Assembly (NCBI RefSeq): GCF_017726655.1 | Contig: NZ_CP072308.1 | Span: 1,550,001-1,614,000 of the forward strand | Length of the DNA stretch: 64,000 nucleotides | Direction of reading: 5' to 3' | Source: Agrobacterium tumefaciens | Lineage (GTDB): Bacteria > Pseudomonadota > Alphaproteobacteria > Rhizobiales > Rhizobiaceae | In this document: positions 26,343 through 35,111 of the stretch, one piece after another | Position numbering within the stretch: position 1 is the stretch's first letter | Layout of the letters: each line of letters starts with the position of its first letter | Notes under the pieces: model-generated | The model's database searches: none | Told to the model about the DNA's origin: nothing | What the model saw: the letters and a program-made list of their open reading frames with translations, nothing else | Translations under genes and position numbers: made by a program

Positions 26343-27749
26343 ATGACAATGCCGGAATCCATGCTCTCGGCTGACGCCATTTCGCCGAAGCTCGCGCAGC
26401 TGGCGGGGCTGGCGGCACATTATGCCGATCCGGAATTTTCGGTGGCGCATGGTGGCCATGTCCGCACCATCGCCGCCGGGCACTACACGGTATCGGGCCT
26501 TTCACGGCATGTGCGGCTTGGAGAATTTGTCGCCCACCGCAGCGCGACCGGCATTCACCTCGGCGAAGTCGTGCGCGTGGAGCCGGATATCTGTTACGTC
26601 TGCCCTATCGAGCCTGGCGAACCGATCGGCATTCACGACACCGTCATCCGCAAGGGCGCTTTCCGCGTCGCGCCCGACGACAGCTGGTGCGGCCGCACCA
26701 TCAACGCGCTCGGCGAGCCGATCGACGGCCAGGGACCGCTCGCGCCCGGCATCGAACGCCGTTCGATCTCCAACAACGCACCCCCTTCAATGACGCGCAA
26801 GCGCGTGGAGACGCCTTTCAAGACGGGTGTCCGCGCTATCGATATTTTCTCGCCGCTGTGCCTCGGCCAGCGCCTGGGCATCTTTGCCGGCTCGGGCGTC
26901 GGCAAATCCACCCTGCTTTCCATGCTTGCAAAGGCCGATGCCTTCGACAAGGTGGTGATCGCGCTGGTCGGCGAGCGCGGACGCGAGGTCCGTGAGTTCA
27001 TCGAAGATACGATGGGCGAGAACATGAGCAAGTCGATTGCCGTTGTCGCAACGAGCGATGAAAGCCCGATGCTGCGCAAGATGGCGCCCCTTTCCGCGGT
27101 AACCATCGCCGAGCATTTCCGCGATCAGGGCGACAACGTTCTTCTCATCATCGACAGCGTGACACGCTTTGCCCACGCCATCCGCGAAGTGGCGGTCGCT
27201 TCGGGCGAGCCGCCCGTGGCGCGCGGTTATCCCGCTTCTGTTTTCACTGAGCTGCCGCGTCTTCTCGAGCGGGCAGGCCCGGGCGCCGAAGGCACCGGCA
27301 CCATCACCGCCATCGTTTCCATTCTGGTCGATGGTGACAATCACAATGATCCGATTGCCGATTCGACCCGCGGTATTCTCGATGGCCATATCGTGCTCGA
27401 CCGCAGCCTCGCCGAGGAAGGCCGTTATCCGCCGATCAATCCGCTCGCCTCTATTTCGCGTCTCGCCAAAAAAGCCTGGACGCCGGATCAGGAGAAGCTG
27501 GTCTCGCGCCTCAAGGCGCTGGTCCATCGCTTCGAGGAGACCCGCGACCTGCGCCTCATCGGCGGATACCGGCCGGGCACCGATCCCGATCTCGACATGG
27601 CCGTGAAGCAGGTTCCGATCATCTACGAAACACTGAAGCAGCTGCCGAGCGAACCGGCGGCACAGGATGCCTATGCTGATCTCGCCACCGCCCTGCGGAA
27701 CGGCGCGCAGAACGGTCAGCCGCAGGTAACCCCGAGAATGAGAGGCTGA
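26343..27749 (+). CDS. fliI: Flagellar export ATPase FliI
   Basis: 468 residues. The Walker A motif 'AGSGVGKSTLL' lies near residues 181-191, the Walker B region in 'DNVLLIIDSVTRFAHAIREVA', and the F1-beta/FliI signature in 'RGILDGHIVLDRSLAEEGRYPPIN'. FliI energises and orders substrate entry to the export gate. A second ATG two codons in (MPESM) is an alternative start. It is followed four bases later by an unknown membrane protein rather than by fliJ. Confidence 0.96.
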   Translation: MTMPESMLSADAISPKLAQLAGLAAHYADPEFSVAHGGHVRTIAAGHYTVSGLSRHVRLGEFVAHRSATGIHLGEVVRVEPDICYVCPIEPGEPIGIHDTVIRKGAFRVAPDDSWCGRTINALGEPIDGQGPLAPGIERRSISNNAPPSMTRKRVETPFKTGVRAIDIFSPLCLGQRLGIFAGSGVGKSTLLSMLAKADAFDKVVIALVGERGREVREFIEDTMGENMSKSIAVVATSDESPMLRKMAPLSAVTIAEHFRDQGDNVLLIIDSVTRFAHAIREVAVASGEPPVARGYPASVFTELPRLLERAGPGAEGTGTITAIVSILVDGDNHNDPIADSTRGILDGHIVLDRSLAEEGRYPPINPLASISRLAKKAWTPDQEKLVSRLKALVHRFEETRDLRLIGGYRPGTDPDLDMAVKQVPIIYETLKQLPSEPAAQDAYADLATALRNGAQNGQPQVTPRMRG

Positions 27750-27753
27750 CGCC

Positions 27754-28317
27754 GTGACGAAAAAACGGAACAAGGATGGCCGCGACGACGGCGCGATCAC
27801 GAAGCCCGCCTTCTTCACGCCGGACCGCCTCCTCGCCTGGACCGGCATCACGCTCGCCGCCGCAGCAGCCTTCTTTCCCTGGTATGTCTTCTTCAACGAG
27901 GAAAAGTTTGGGCTGAAGGTGGCAGGCGGCGACCGCACCCGCGATCTGCCCCATACCGGCCCGCGGGAAGTCTTCAGCGTCTCGCCCATGGCCATGACCA
28001 ACCGCAACAAGGAAGACACCCCGCCGCCGGCGGAGCTGCCCGACATGCTGACGACGGCGACCGTCAGTGCGGGCGGCAAGGAAAAGCAGAACGATCTGGC
28101 TGCCGGGGTCGAGGAGCAGCCCTTCCCCGGCCAGACGTCCTTCCGCCTGTTGCACGTTTCCAATGGCCGGGCGCTGATCGAGGACGGATCCGGCATGTAT
28201 ATGGTCAGGGTCGGATCGACACTGCCGGACAACGCCTTACTGACGAAGATCGAGCAGCGCGACGGCGAATGGCTGATAGAAACGTCTTCCGGGAAGACTT
28301 ATCGTCCGGAAAAATAG
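27754..28317 (+). CDS. Bitopic membrane protein of unknown function downstream of fliI
   Basis: 187 residues starting at a GTG four bases after fliI. A basic N-terminus is followed by one membrane segment (about residues 27-47, LLAWTGITLAAAAAFFPWYVFF), a disordered Pro/Lys-rich linker (60-115), and a small C-terminal beta domain (FRLLHVSNGRALIEDGSGMYMVRVGSTLPDNALLTKIEQRDGEWLIETSSGKTY). The last domain resembles the small barrel of PilP/GspC-like secretion proteins in its 'V..G..L.......I....G.W.V.T..G' pattern; this is a weak, visual similarity. The gene ends before a terminator at 28500. Confidence 0.7.
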   Translation: MTKKRNKDGRDDGAITKPAFFTPDRLLAWTGITLAAAAAFFPWYVFFNEEKFGLKVAGGDRTRDLPHTGPREVFSVSPMAMTNRNKEDTPPPAELPDMLTTATVSAGGKEKQNDLAAGVEEQPFPGQTSFRLLHVSNGRALIEDGSGMYMVRVGSTLPDNALLTKIEQRDGEWLIETSSGKTYRPEK

Positions 28318-28644
28318 CCGTCGTCTACCGGGCTTACAGACGTCTTCGGGCGCGCACTCAAGGCTTGGCGAAAACTCTTGGCCCAAGTCGGTCATCCTCG
28401 GGCTTATCTCGAAGATACATCGATTTCAGTGGCTTATGGATCCTCTGGTCAAGCTGGGGGATGACTTCGGCACGGTTTTCATCTGTTGCAATGCTTCAGG
28501 GCGTGTCTGGTATCGGACACGCCTTTTGATATTTCAATCGACTTCAATCAGCGCTTTTCGGCTTCTCGCCCCGCCTCATCTCTCCTCGCAAGTCTGACGC
28601 AAGATTAGCCCCTTAGGTTCGGGCCATACGAGATGGAGAAGTCT
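28318..28644 (+). other. Intergenic region before flgB
   Basis: 327 bases between the fliI operon and flgB. It holds the terminator at 28500-28527 and, after it, about 115 bases that must carry the flgB operon promoter. No protein-coding signal was seen. Confidence 0.5.
28500..28527 (+). terminator. Intrinsic terminator of the flgF-fliI operon
   Basis: GGCGTGTC (28500-28507) and GACACGCC (28516-28523) pair perfectly around an eight-base loop and are followed by TTTT. Confidence 0.8.
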
Positions 28645-29037
28645 ATGCAACCGATTCAACTGTTCGAACTGGCATCCCGCCAAGCGGAATGGCTGAGCGT
28701 GCGCCAGGAAGTCGTGGCGACCAACATCGCCAATGCCAATACGCCCAAGTTCCGCGCCAAGGACGTCAGCCCCTTCGAGGCGGTGATGCAGGCCACCAGC
28801 CAGCAGGTCGGCATGGCGAGAACCAATCCGGCCCACTTCGGCGAAAGCACGCTCAGCGACAACATCGCCGTGCGCGACAACCCGGTCAACAACGAGATCG
28901 GCATGCAGGAATCCGGCAACTCGGTCGCTCTTGCGGAAGAAATGACCAAGACGGGCGAGATCAAGCGGCAGTACGACCTGAACGCCAATCTCGTCAAATC
29001 CTTCCATCGCATGATGCTGATGACGGTTAAGAGGTAA
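28645..29037 (+). CDS. flgB: Flagellar proximal rod protein FlgB
   Basis: 130 residues from the ATG at 28645, which has GGAG seven bases upstream; that GGAG lies within the codons added by the ATG at 28633. The N-terminal motif 'ASRQAEWLSVRQEVVATNIANANTPKFRAKDVSPFEAVM' is the FlgB/FlgC rod signature, and the C-terminus holds 'GNSVALAEEMTKTGEIKRQYDLNANLVKSF'. First gene of the flgB-flgC-fliE-flgG-flgA-flgI-motE-flgH-fliL-fliP run. Confidence 0.95.
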   Translation: MQPIQLFELASRQAEWLSVRQEVVATNIANANTPKFRAKDVSPFEAVMQATSQQVGMARTNPAHFGESTLSDNIAVRDNPVNNEIGMQESGNSVALAEEMTKTGEIKRQYDLNANLVKSFHRMMLMTVKR

Positions 29038-29040
29038 ACC

Positions 29041-29460
29041 ATGGATCCCTTGAGTGCGGCGAGCAAGATCGCGGGCAGCGGCCTGGAAGTTCAGTCCACA
29101 CGACTGCGCATCGTCTCCGAAAACATCGCCAACGCAAGATCGACCGGAGATACCCCCGGCGCAGACCCCTATCGCCGCAAGACCGTCACTTTCGGTTCAG
29201 AGCTCGACCGCGTGAGCGGCGTGGAGCGCGTGACCGTGAAGAAGCTTGGCGTCGACCGCGGTGATTTCGCCCATGAATACGATCCCGGCAACCCGGCCGC
29301 CGACAGCAACGGCATGGTGAAGATGCCGAACGTCAACATCCTGATCGAAATGGCCGATATGCGTGAGGCAAACCGCACATACGACGCCAATCTTCAGGTC
29401 ATCCGCCAGACACGCGACCTCGTCGCTTCCACCATCGACCTTCTGAAGGCATCGCAATGA
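29041..29460 (+). CDS. flgC: Flagellar proximal rod protein FlgC
   Basis: 139 residues; '[44 protein letters not shown]' and the C-terminal '[38 protein letters not shown]' are the FlgC family ends. It begins three bases after flgB and overlaps fliE by four bases. FlgC is an exported rod subunit stacked on FliE and FlgB. Confidence 0.95.
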   Translation: MDPLSAASKIAGSGLEVQSTRLRIVSENIANARSTGDTPGADPYRRKTVTFGSELDRVSGVERVTVKKLGVDRGDFAHEYDPGNPAADSNGMVKMPNVNILIEMADMREANRTYDANLQVIRQTRDLVASTIDLLKASQ

Positions 29461-29792
29461 TCGACGGCATCAAACAACTCGGCTCCCTTTCGCTGACGCG
29501 CGGCGCCGGCAGCGTTTCCTCGCTCACCGACAATATTTTCGGCAGCGAGCAGACGACGCCTGCCCAGCAGACCGGCCAGAGCTTCGCAAGCGTTCTCAGC
29601 AACGTCTCCGTCGACGCGATGAACAACCTCAAAAAGGCCGAAGTGGCTTCGTTCGAAGGCATTCAGGGCAAGGCGAATACGCGTGAAGTCGTCGATGCCA
29701 TGCTGTCGGCAGAACAATCGCTACAGACCGCCATCGCGCTCCGAGACAAGATCGTGTCGGCCTATCTCGACATTACCAAGATGCAGATCTAG
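29457..29792 (+). CDS. fliE: Flagellar hook-basal body complex protein FliE
   Basis: 111 residues. The conserved C-terminal block is present: '[70 protein letters not shown]', matching the 'V..A...A...L....A.RDK...AY.EI..M.I' pattern. FliE is the adaptor between the MS-ring and the rod. Length is normal for the family (about 104). Four-base overlap with flgC. Confidence 0.95.
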   Translation: MIDGIKQLGSLSLTRGAGSVSSLTDNIFGSEQTTPAQQTGQSFASVLSNVSVDAMNNLKKAEVASFEGIQGKANTREVVDAMLSAEQSLQTAIALRDKIVSAYLDITKMQI

Positions 29793-29810
29793 CCCAGCAG
29801 GAATATTGAC

Positions 29811-30599
29811 ATGAGAGCTCTTGCCATCGCTGCCACCGGTATGGACGCCCAGCAGACCAATCTGGAAGTCATCGCCAACAACATCGCCAACATCAACACC
29901 ACCGGCTACAAGCGCGCGCGTGCGGAGTTCACCGATCTTCTCTACCAGACCGAGCGCATGCAGGGCGTGCCCAACCGCGCCAACCAGGCGATCGTACCTG
30001 AGGGCGCGAATATCGGCCTCGGCGTTCAGACTTCTGCGGTGCGCAACATCCACACCCAGGGCAATCTGATCGAGACCGGCAACAAGCTCGATGTCGCGAT
30101 CATCGGACAGGGCTGGTTCCAGATCGAGGCGGCCGACGGTTCGACGCTCTACAGCCGCGCCGGCTCCTTCAACAAGAATGCCAACGGCAATCTGGTGACA
30201 GTCGACGGCTATAACGTCATCCCGAACATCAACATCCCGACCGACGCACAGGATATTACCGTAACCCGCACGGGTCAGGTGACGGCTCGCATCGGCAACG
30301 CTACCGACTTCACCGAGCTCGGCCAGCTCACCATCGCCAATTTCGCCAACGAAGCCGGCCTGAAGCCGCTCGGCGACAACCTCTTCGCCCAGACGCCGGC
30401 GTCGGGCGATGCGGTCGTCGGCGTGCCCGACGATCCGAGCTACGGCTACATCAAGCAGTCCTATCTCGAAGGCTCGAACGTCGATGCCGTCAAAGAAATC
30501 ACCGACCTCATCACGGCGCAGCGCGCCTATGAGATGAATTCCAAGGTCATCACCACAGCTGACGAAATGGCTTCGATTGTCAGCAAGAACCTGAAGTAA
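29811..30599 (+). CDS. flgG: Flagellar distal rod protein FlgG
   Basis: 262 residues, exactly the common FlgG size. '[46 protein letters not shown]' and the C-terminal '[42 protein letters not shown]' are diagnostic. FlgG forms the distal drive-shaft of the rod. The gene lies 18 bases after fliE. Confidence 0.97.
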   Translation: MRALAIAATGMDAQQTNLEVIANNIANINTTGYKRARAEFTDLLYQTERMQGVPNRANQAIVPEGANIGLGVQTSAVRNIHTQGNLIETGNKLDVAIIGQGWFQIEAADGSTLYSRAGSFNKNANGNLVTVDGYNVIPNINIPTDAQDITVTRTGQVTARIGNATDFTELGQLTIANFANEAGLKPLGDNLFAQTPASGDAVVGVPDDPSYGYIKQSYLEGSNVDAVKEITDLITAQRAYEMNSKVITTADEMASIVSKNLK

Positions 30600-30619
30600 G
30601 AACGGAAAGGCAGGCGAAC

Positions 30620-31108
30620 ATGAGGTTTGGCCGGAACAATAACAGTTACAGAACGGCGCTCGTCCGTATGTGTCTGGCGTCTGCCTTTTCGCTGGGGGCC
30701 CTGGCCCCTGCCCTCGCACAGGCGCCGATGGCACTGGTTCCAACGCGGACCATCTATCCGGGCGAGACAATTTCGTCCGATCAGGTGAAGCCAGTTGAAG
30801 TGACCAATCCCAATATTTCCTCAGGTTACGCGAGCGACATCAGCGAAGTCGAGGGCATGATCTCCAAGCAGACCCTGCTTCCCGGACGCACGATTCCCGT
30901 TGCCGCCCTGCGCGAACCCTCGCTGGTTACGCGCGGCACCAGCGTCAAACTCGTCTTCACCATCGGCAACATGACGCTGATGGCCTCGGGAACGCCGATG
31001 ACAGACGGCTCGCTCGGCGAAGTCGTCAGGGTACGCAACATCGATTCCGGCGTGATGGTCAGCGGCACGGTCATGAAGGATGGAACCATTCAGGTGATGG
31101 CGAAATGA
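30620..31108 (+). CDS. flgA: P-ring assembly chaperone FlgA
   Basis: 162 residues with a signal peptide (cleavage near residue 34, after 'ALAPALA'). The SAF/antifreeze-like FlgA domain follows: 'TRTIYPGETISSDQVKPVEV', 'SKQTLLPGRTIPVAALREPSLVTRGTSVKLVF', and 'GEVVRVRNIDSGVMVSGTVMKDGTIQV'. FlgA is a periplasmic chaperone for FlgI, whose gene overlaps its end by four bases. Confidence 0.93.
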   Translation: MRFGRNNNSYRTALVRMCLASAFSLGALAPALAQAPMALVPTRTIYPGETISSDQVKPVEVTNPNISSGYASDISEVEGMISKQTLLPGRTIPVAALREPSLVTRGTSVKLVFTIGNMTLMASGTPMTDGSLGEVVRVRNIDSGVMVSGTVMKDGTIQVMAK

Positions 31109-32226
31109 AAGTGCTTCGTATCTTCGCTGCGGCCATCCTGTTTTCGGCACAGCCATTCCTCTCGACGCCACCAGCCCAGGCCGACACCTCCCGCATCAAG
31201 GATATCGCATCGCTGCAGGCGGGGCGTGACAACCAGCTGATCGGCTACGGTCTCGTGGTCGGCCTGCAGGGCACCGGCGACAGCCTGCGCTCCTCGCCGT
31301 TTACCGAACAGTCCATGCGCGCGATGCTGCAAAATCTCGGCATCACGACACAGGGCGGGCAGTCGAACGCAAAGAACATCGCAGCCGTAATGGTGACGGC
31401 CAATCTGCCACCCTTCGCCAGCCCAGGTAGCCGCGTCGACGTGACAGTGAGTTCGCTCGGCGACGCCTCTTCGTTGCGTGGCGGCAACCTCATCATGACG
31501 TCGCTTTCCGGCGCGGACGGGCAGATTTACGCGGTCGCGCAAGGCGCGCTGATCGTCAACGGCTTTTCAGCCCAGGGAGATGCAGCAACGCTGACGCAGG
31601 GCGTCACGACGTCCGCCCGCGTGCCGAATGGCGCGATCATCGAGCGCGAGCTGCCATCGAAGTTCAAGGATTCGGTCAATCTGGTCCTGCAACTGCGCAA
31701 CCCGGATTTTTCAACGGCGGTGCGGGTCGCCGATGTAGTCAACGCCTTTGCCCGCGCCCGTTACGGCGATGGCATTGCCGAACCGCGGGATTCGCAGGAG
31801 ATCGCGGTGCAGAAGCCGCGCACCGCCGACCTGACGCGACTGATGGCGGAAATCGAAAATCTGACGGTAGAGACCGATACCCCCGCCAAGGTCGTGATCA
31901 ACGAACGTACCGGCACCATCGTTATCGGCGCGGATGTGCGCATTTCCCGTGTCGCCGTCAGCTATGGAACGCTGACTGTCCAGGTGACGGAATCGCCGCA
32001 GGTCATTCAGCCCGCGCCCTTCTCGCGCGGCCAGACCGCCGTTCAGCCCCAGACGGATATCATGGCCATGCAGGAAGGCAGCAAGGTCGCCATCGTCGAA
32101 GGTCCCGATCTTCGCACCCTGGTTGCCGGTCTCAACAGCATCGGGCTCAAGGCGGATGGTATCATCGCCATCCTGCAAGGCATCAAATCCGCCGGCGCCC
32201 TTCAGGCGGAGCTCGTGCTGCAATGA
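31105..32226 (+). CDS. flgI: Flagellar P-ring protein FlgI
   Basis: 373 residues with a signal peptide (cleaved near residue 27, after 'PPAQA'). 'SRIKDIASLQAGRDNQLIGYGLVVGLQGTGDS' and 'VNLVLQLRNPDFSTAVRVADVVN' are family landmarks. FlgI forms the bushing in the peptidoglycan. Translationally coupled to flgA and motE by four-base overlaps. Confidence 0.96.
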   Translation: MKVLRIFAAAILFSAQPFLSTPPAQADTSRIKDIASLQAGRDNQLIGYGLVVGLQGTGDSLRSSPFTEQSMRAMLQNLGITTQGGQSNAKNIAAVMVTANLPPFASPGSRVDVTVSSLGDASSLRGGNLIMTSLSGADGQIYAVAQGALIVNGFSAQGDAATLTQGVTTSARVPNGAIIERELPSKFKDSVNLVLQLRNPDFSTAVRVADVVNAFARARYGDGIAEPRDSQEIAVQKPRTADLTRLMAEIENLTVETDTPAKVVINERTGTIVIGADVRISRVAVSYGTLTVQVTESPQVIQPAPFSRGQTAVQPQTDIMAMQEGSKVAIVEGPDLRTLVAGLNSIGLKADGIIAILQGIKSAGALQAELVLQ

Positions 32227-32759
32227 TGGACGCTCAGAAGAGAAACGTATTTTCGAATGGCCTCGTCCGCTTTGCAGCGGTGGCGTCGCTGCTTTTCCTG
32301 CTGCCTGCTGCCGGTGCCGAGAGCCAGCAGAATGTGGTCTCGGAACTCAGCACGCAGGACGAAATCCAGAAATTCTGCACCAACATCGCCGATGCGGCCC
32401 GCGACCAGCGTTACCTGATGCAGAAGCAGGAGCTTGAAAAGCTTCAGTCCGACGTCAACGAGCGCATTGCCGTGCTGGAAAACCGTAAGGCCGAATATGA
32501 GGACTGGCTGGCGCGTCGCGAGCACTTCCTCAACCAGGCAAAAAGCAATCTCGTCGACATTTATAAGACGATGAAGGCGGACGCCGCAGCACCGCAGCTC
32601 GAAAAGATGCATGTGGAAATTGCGGCCGCCATCATCATGCAGCTGCCGCCGCGTCAGTCCGGTCTCATCCTCAGCGAGATGGACGCACAGAAGGCCGCCA
32701 CCGTCGCTGGCATCATGTCGCAGGCGATCGATAAAAACACTTCGAAGGATCCCTCATGA
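32223..32759 (+). CDS. motE: Periplasmic MotC chaperone MotE
   Basis: 178 residues: signal peptide (LVRFAAVASLLFLLPAAGA), a single cysteine at residue 52 (QKFC), a long coiled coil (65-125), and a C-terminal MgtE-N/FliG-like helical unit (EIAAAIIMQLPPRQSGLILSEMDAQKAATVAGIM). Position between flgI and flgH and the sequence match S. meliloti MotE, reported as a disulfide-linked dimer that helps MotC fold in the periplasm. The lone Cys fits that model. It overlaps flgI and flgH by four bases each. Confidence 0.9.
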   Translation: MMDAQKRNVFSNGLVRFAAVASLLFLLPAAGAESQQNVVSELSTQDEIQKFCTNIADAARDQRYLMQKQELEKLQSDVNERIAVLENRKAEYEDWLARREHFLNQAKSNLVDIYKTMKADAAAPQLEKMHVEIAAAIIMQLPPRQSGLILSEMDAQKAATVAGIMSQAIDKNTSKDPS

Positions 32760-33475
32760 GCACGCGTCGTCTTCCGGCCCTCCTCCTGCCGCTTGCCCTG
32801 CTCGCCGGCTGCCAGAACAACCAGACCCTGAAAGAAATCGGTAACGCACCCGCGATGAGTCCGATCGGCAGCGGCCTGCAATTCAGCCAGACTCCGCAGA
32901 TGGGCATGTATCCCAAGCAGCCGAAGCACATGGCGAGCGGCTATTCGCTTTGGAGCGACAGCCAGGGCGCGCTCTTCAAGGACCTGCGTGCGCTGAACAT
33001 CGGCGACATCCTGACCGTCAACATCCAGATCAACGACAAGGCCGATTTCGACAACGAAACCGAGCGCAACCGCACCAATGCGAGTGGTCTGAACTGGAAG
33101 GCAAAGGCGGAAATATTCGGCTGGAACCCGCAGGCTGATTCCAGCATCAAGTACGGTTCAGACACCGACACGCAAGCCAAGGGCAAGACCAAGCGCTCCG
33201 AAAAGCTGACGCTGCTCGTCGCTGCCGTCGTGACAGGCATTCTTGAAAACGGCAACCTCATCATCAGCGGCTCTCAGGAAGTGCGTGTGAACCACGAAAT
33301 CCGCATCCTGAACGTGGGCGGTATCGTGCGGCCGCAGGATGTCGATGCGCAGAACATGATCTCCTACGAGCGTATCGCCGAAGCGCGCATCTCCTACGGC
33401 GGCCGTGGCCGTCTGACGGAAGTGCAGCAGCCTCCGGTCGGGCAGCAGGTCGTCGACCTGTTCTCGCCACTCTGA
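32756..33475 (+). CDS. flgH: Flagellar L-ring lipoprotein FlgH
   Basis: 239 residues beginning with a lipoprotein signal and lipobox 'LLAGC' (Cys19). The FlgH blocks 'SLWSDSQGALFKDLRALNIGDILTVNIQINDKADFDNET', 'NLIISGSQEVRVNHEIRILNVGGIVRPQDV' and the C-terminal 'YGGRGRLTEVQQPPVGQQVVDLFSPL' are clear. It forms the outer-membrane ring around the rod. Confidence 0.97.
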   Translation: MSTRRLPALLLPLALLAGCQNNQTLKEIGNAPAMSPIGSGLQFSQTPQMGMYPKQPKHMASGYSLWSDSQGALFKDLRALNIGDILTVNIQINDKADFDNETERNRTNASGLNWKAKAEIFGWNPQADSSIKYGSDTDTQAKGKTKRSEKLTLLVAAVVTGILENGNLIISGSQEVRVNHEIRILNVGGIVRPQDVDAQNMISYERIAEARISYGGRGRLTEVQQPPVGQQVVDLFSPL

Positions 33476-33503
33476 CGCCGGCACACGGGAACGGGACTGA
33501 CGC

Positions 33504-34004
33504 ATGGAAAACGAACAGGCAGAGGGTAAGAAAAAATCCTCCTCGATGGTCATGACCATCGCTGGCCTTGCGATCCTCACCGTTCTGGGTGCGGGCGGCG
33601 GCTGGGTTGTGGGCGGGATGATTGCCCCGAAGACTGCGGGCGCGCAGGCGCATGCGTCTGCCACCGCCGGCGGCCACGGGGAGACGAAGGGCGAAGGGAT
33701 CGAGAAAATCGCCGCCGAGGCGAACGGCATTGTCCAGCTCGATCCCATCACCACCAACCTTGCCTATCCCGCGACCAACTGGGTGCGGCTGGAAGTGGCG
33801 CTGATGTTCAAGGGGCCGGTGGAAGTAGCGCTGGCGGAGGATATCCATCAGGATATCCTGGCCTATGTGCGCACCGTTTCCCTTCAGCAGCTGGAAGGCC
33901 CGCGCGGCTTTCAATATCTTAAGGATGACATCCAGGAACGAGTTGACCTGCGCTCTCAAGGGCGCGTATCCAAGGTCATGTTCCGGACCTTTGTCATCGA
34001 ATGA
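33504..34004 (+). CDS. fliL: Flagellar basal body protein FliL
   Basis: 166 residues: a lysine-rich cytoplasmic tail, one membrane helix (about 12-38, SMVMTIAGLAILTVLGAGGGWVVGG), a linker, and the FliL periplasmic domain (LDPITTNLAYPATNWVRLEVALMFKGP, ending 'EGPRGFQYLKDDIQERVDLRSQGRVSKVMFRTFVIE'). FliL surrounds the stator and stabilises torque. It overlaps fliP by four bases. A second, FliL-like gene lies at 866. Confidence 0.93.
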   Translation: MENEQAEGKKKSSSMVMTIAGLAILTVLGAGGGWVVGGMIAPKTAGAQAHASATAGGHGETKGEGIEKIAAEANGIVQLDPITTNLAYPATNWVRLEVALMFKGPVEVALAEDIHQDILAYVRTVSLQQLEGPRGFQYLKDDIQERVDLRSQGRVSKVMFRTFVIE

Positions 34005-34738
34005 TTCGATTTCTTGTAACCATCGCCGTCCTCCTCGCCTTGCCGGGCCTTGCCAGTGCCCAGCAATTTCCGTCCGAGCTGTTTAATACACAGGTGGACG
34101 GTTCGGTCGCGGCATGGATTATCCGCACCTTCGGCCTTCTGACGGTTCTGTCGATTGCTCCGGGCATCCTGATCATGGTCACGAGCTTTCCGCGCTTCGT
34201 GATCGCCTTCTCGATCCTGCGCTCCGGCATGGGGCTGGCATCGACCCCGTCAAACATGATTCTGCTGTCGATGGCGATGTTCATGACCTTCTACGTCATG
34301 TCCCCCACCTTCGATAAAGCCTGGACTGATGGCGTGCAGCCGCTGTTGCAGAACCAGATCAACGAGCAGCAGGCCGTGCAGCGCATTGCCGAGCCCTTCC
34401 GTACCTTCATGAACGCCAACACGCGTGACAAGGATTTGAAGCTCTTCGTCGATATCGCGCGCGAACGCGGTCAGGACGTGATGACCGACAACGTCGTCGA
34501 TTATCGCGTGCTGGTTCCGGCCTTCATGCTGTCGGAGATCAGGCGCGGTTTCGAGATCGGTTTCCTCATCATCCTGCCATTCCTGGTCATTGACCTCATC
34601 GTCGCGACCATCACCATGGCCATGGGTATGATGATGCTGCCGCCCACCTCCATCTCCCTGCCGTTCAAGATTCTTTTCTTCGTGCTGATCGACGGCTGGA
34701 ACCTGCTTGTCGGCAGTCTCGTCAGATCGTTCAACTGA
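34001..34738 (+). CDS. fliP: Flagellar export apparatus protein FliP
   Basis: 245 residues with an N-terminal cleavable signal (IRFLVTIAVLLALPGLASA) and the FliP signatures 'LTVLSIAPGILIMVTSFPRFVIAFSILRSGMGLASTPSNMILLSMAMFMTFYVMSP' and 'FMLSEIRRGFEIGFLIILPFLVIDLIVATITMAMGMMMLPPTSISLPFKILFFVLIDGW'. FliP is the core of the export gate. Last gene of its operon; a terminator follows at 34780. Confidence 0.97.
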   Translation: MIRFLVTIAVLLALPGLASAQQFPSELFNTQVDGSVAAWIIRTFGLLTVLSIAPGILIMVTSFPRFVIAFSILRSGMGLASTPSNMILLSMAMFMTFYVMSPTFDKAWTDGVQPLLQNQINEQQAVQRIAEPFRTFMNANTRDKDLKLFVDIARERGQDVMTDNVVDYRVLVPAFMLSEIRRGFEIGFLIILPFLVIDLIVATITMAMGMMMLPPTSISLPFKILFFVLIDGWNLLVGSLVRSFN

Positions 34739-34779
34739 CGACGCCTGTGCCGGTTTGACACCCGTTAACCCTGTTTTTT

Positions 34780-34809
34780 AACCCCGCGTGCCCACGGCCG
34801 CGGGGTTTT
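34780..34809 (+). terminator. Intrinsic terminator of the flgB-fliP operon
   Basis: AACCCCGCG (34780-34788) and CGCGGGGTT (34799-34807) pair perfectly around a ten-base loop, ending in a short T-run. Confidence 0.8.
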
Positions 34810-35044
34810 CGCGTTTTGAGCTTTTGTTTACCATTTTTGCTAAGCGAGTGGTAACTATATATCTGGATTAAAAATTTACCAATTCAATAAATCCAGTAGT
34901 AACCATAAGTACACTCCACTATTTCTGGACGTTCAAATTAATAATTGGGCAATTTTTCGCTGCGAAATTCCAATCACACGCAGCGGGTTTGGTTTCTGAA
35001 ACTGAGTATTTCTGAACCGAGTGGCATGAAGCCGAAACGTTGCG

Positions 35045-35103
35045 ACCGGTAATACAAAGCCCGGTATGTCCCCACTCCAGTATCTCGTAAAAACAAAGGG
35101 ACA
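35045..35103 (+). promoter_or_regulatory. flaA structured leader sequestering the ribosome binding site
   Basis: A hairpin ACCGG (35045-35049) / CCGGT (35061-35065) is followed one base later by TGTCCC (35067-35072), which pairs perfectly with GGGACA (35098-35103). The second stem covers the AAAGGGA binding site about ten bases before the flaA ATG. The same order of elements occurs before flaB and flaC. Confidence 0.6.
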
Positions 35104-35111
35104 CATTTATT

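Larger units (their letters stand above)
34739..35111 (+). promoter_or_regulatory. fliP-flaA intergenic region: terminator, dyad and flaA promoter
   Basis: 373 bases without a gene. After the terminator (34780-34809) the DNA becomes AT-rich. A TTACCA-N15-TGGTAA dyad (34828-34833 and 34849-34854) has half-site centres 21 bases apart, two helical turns. Near-repeats of the GTGGTAACTATA / GTAGTAACCATA kind occur around 34848 and 34896. These are plausible sites for a flagellin activator. The last 70 bases form the structured leader described separately. Confidence 0.45.
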
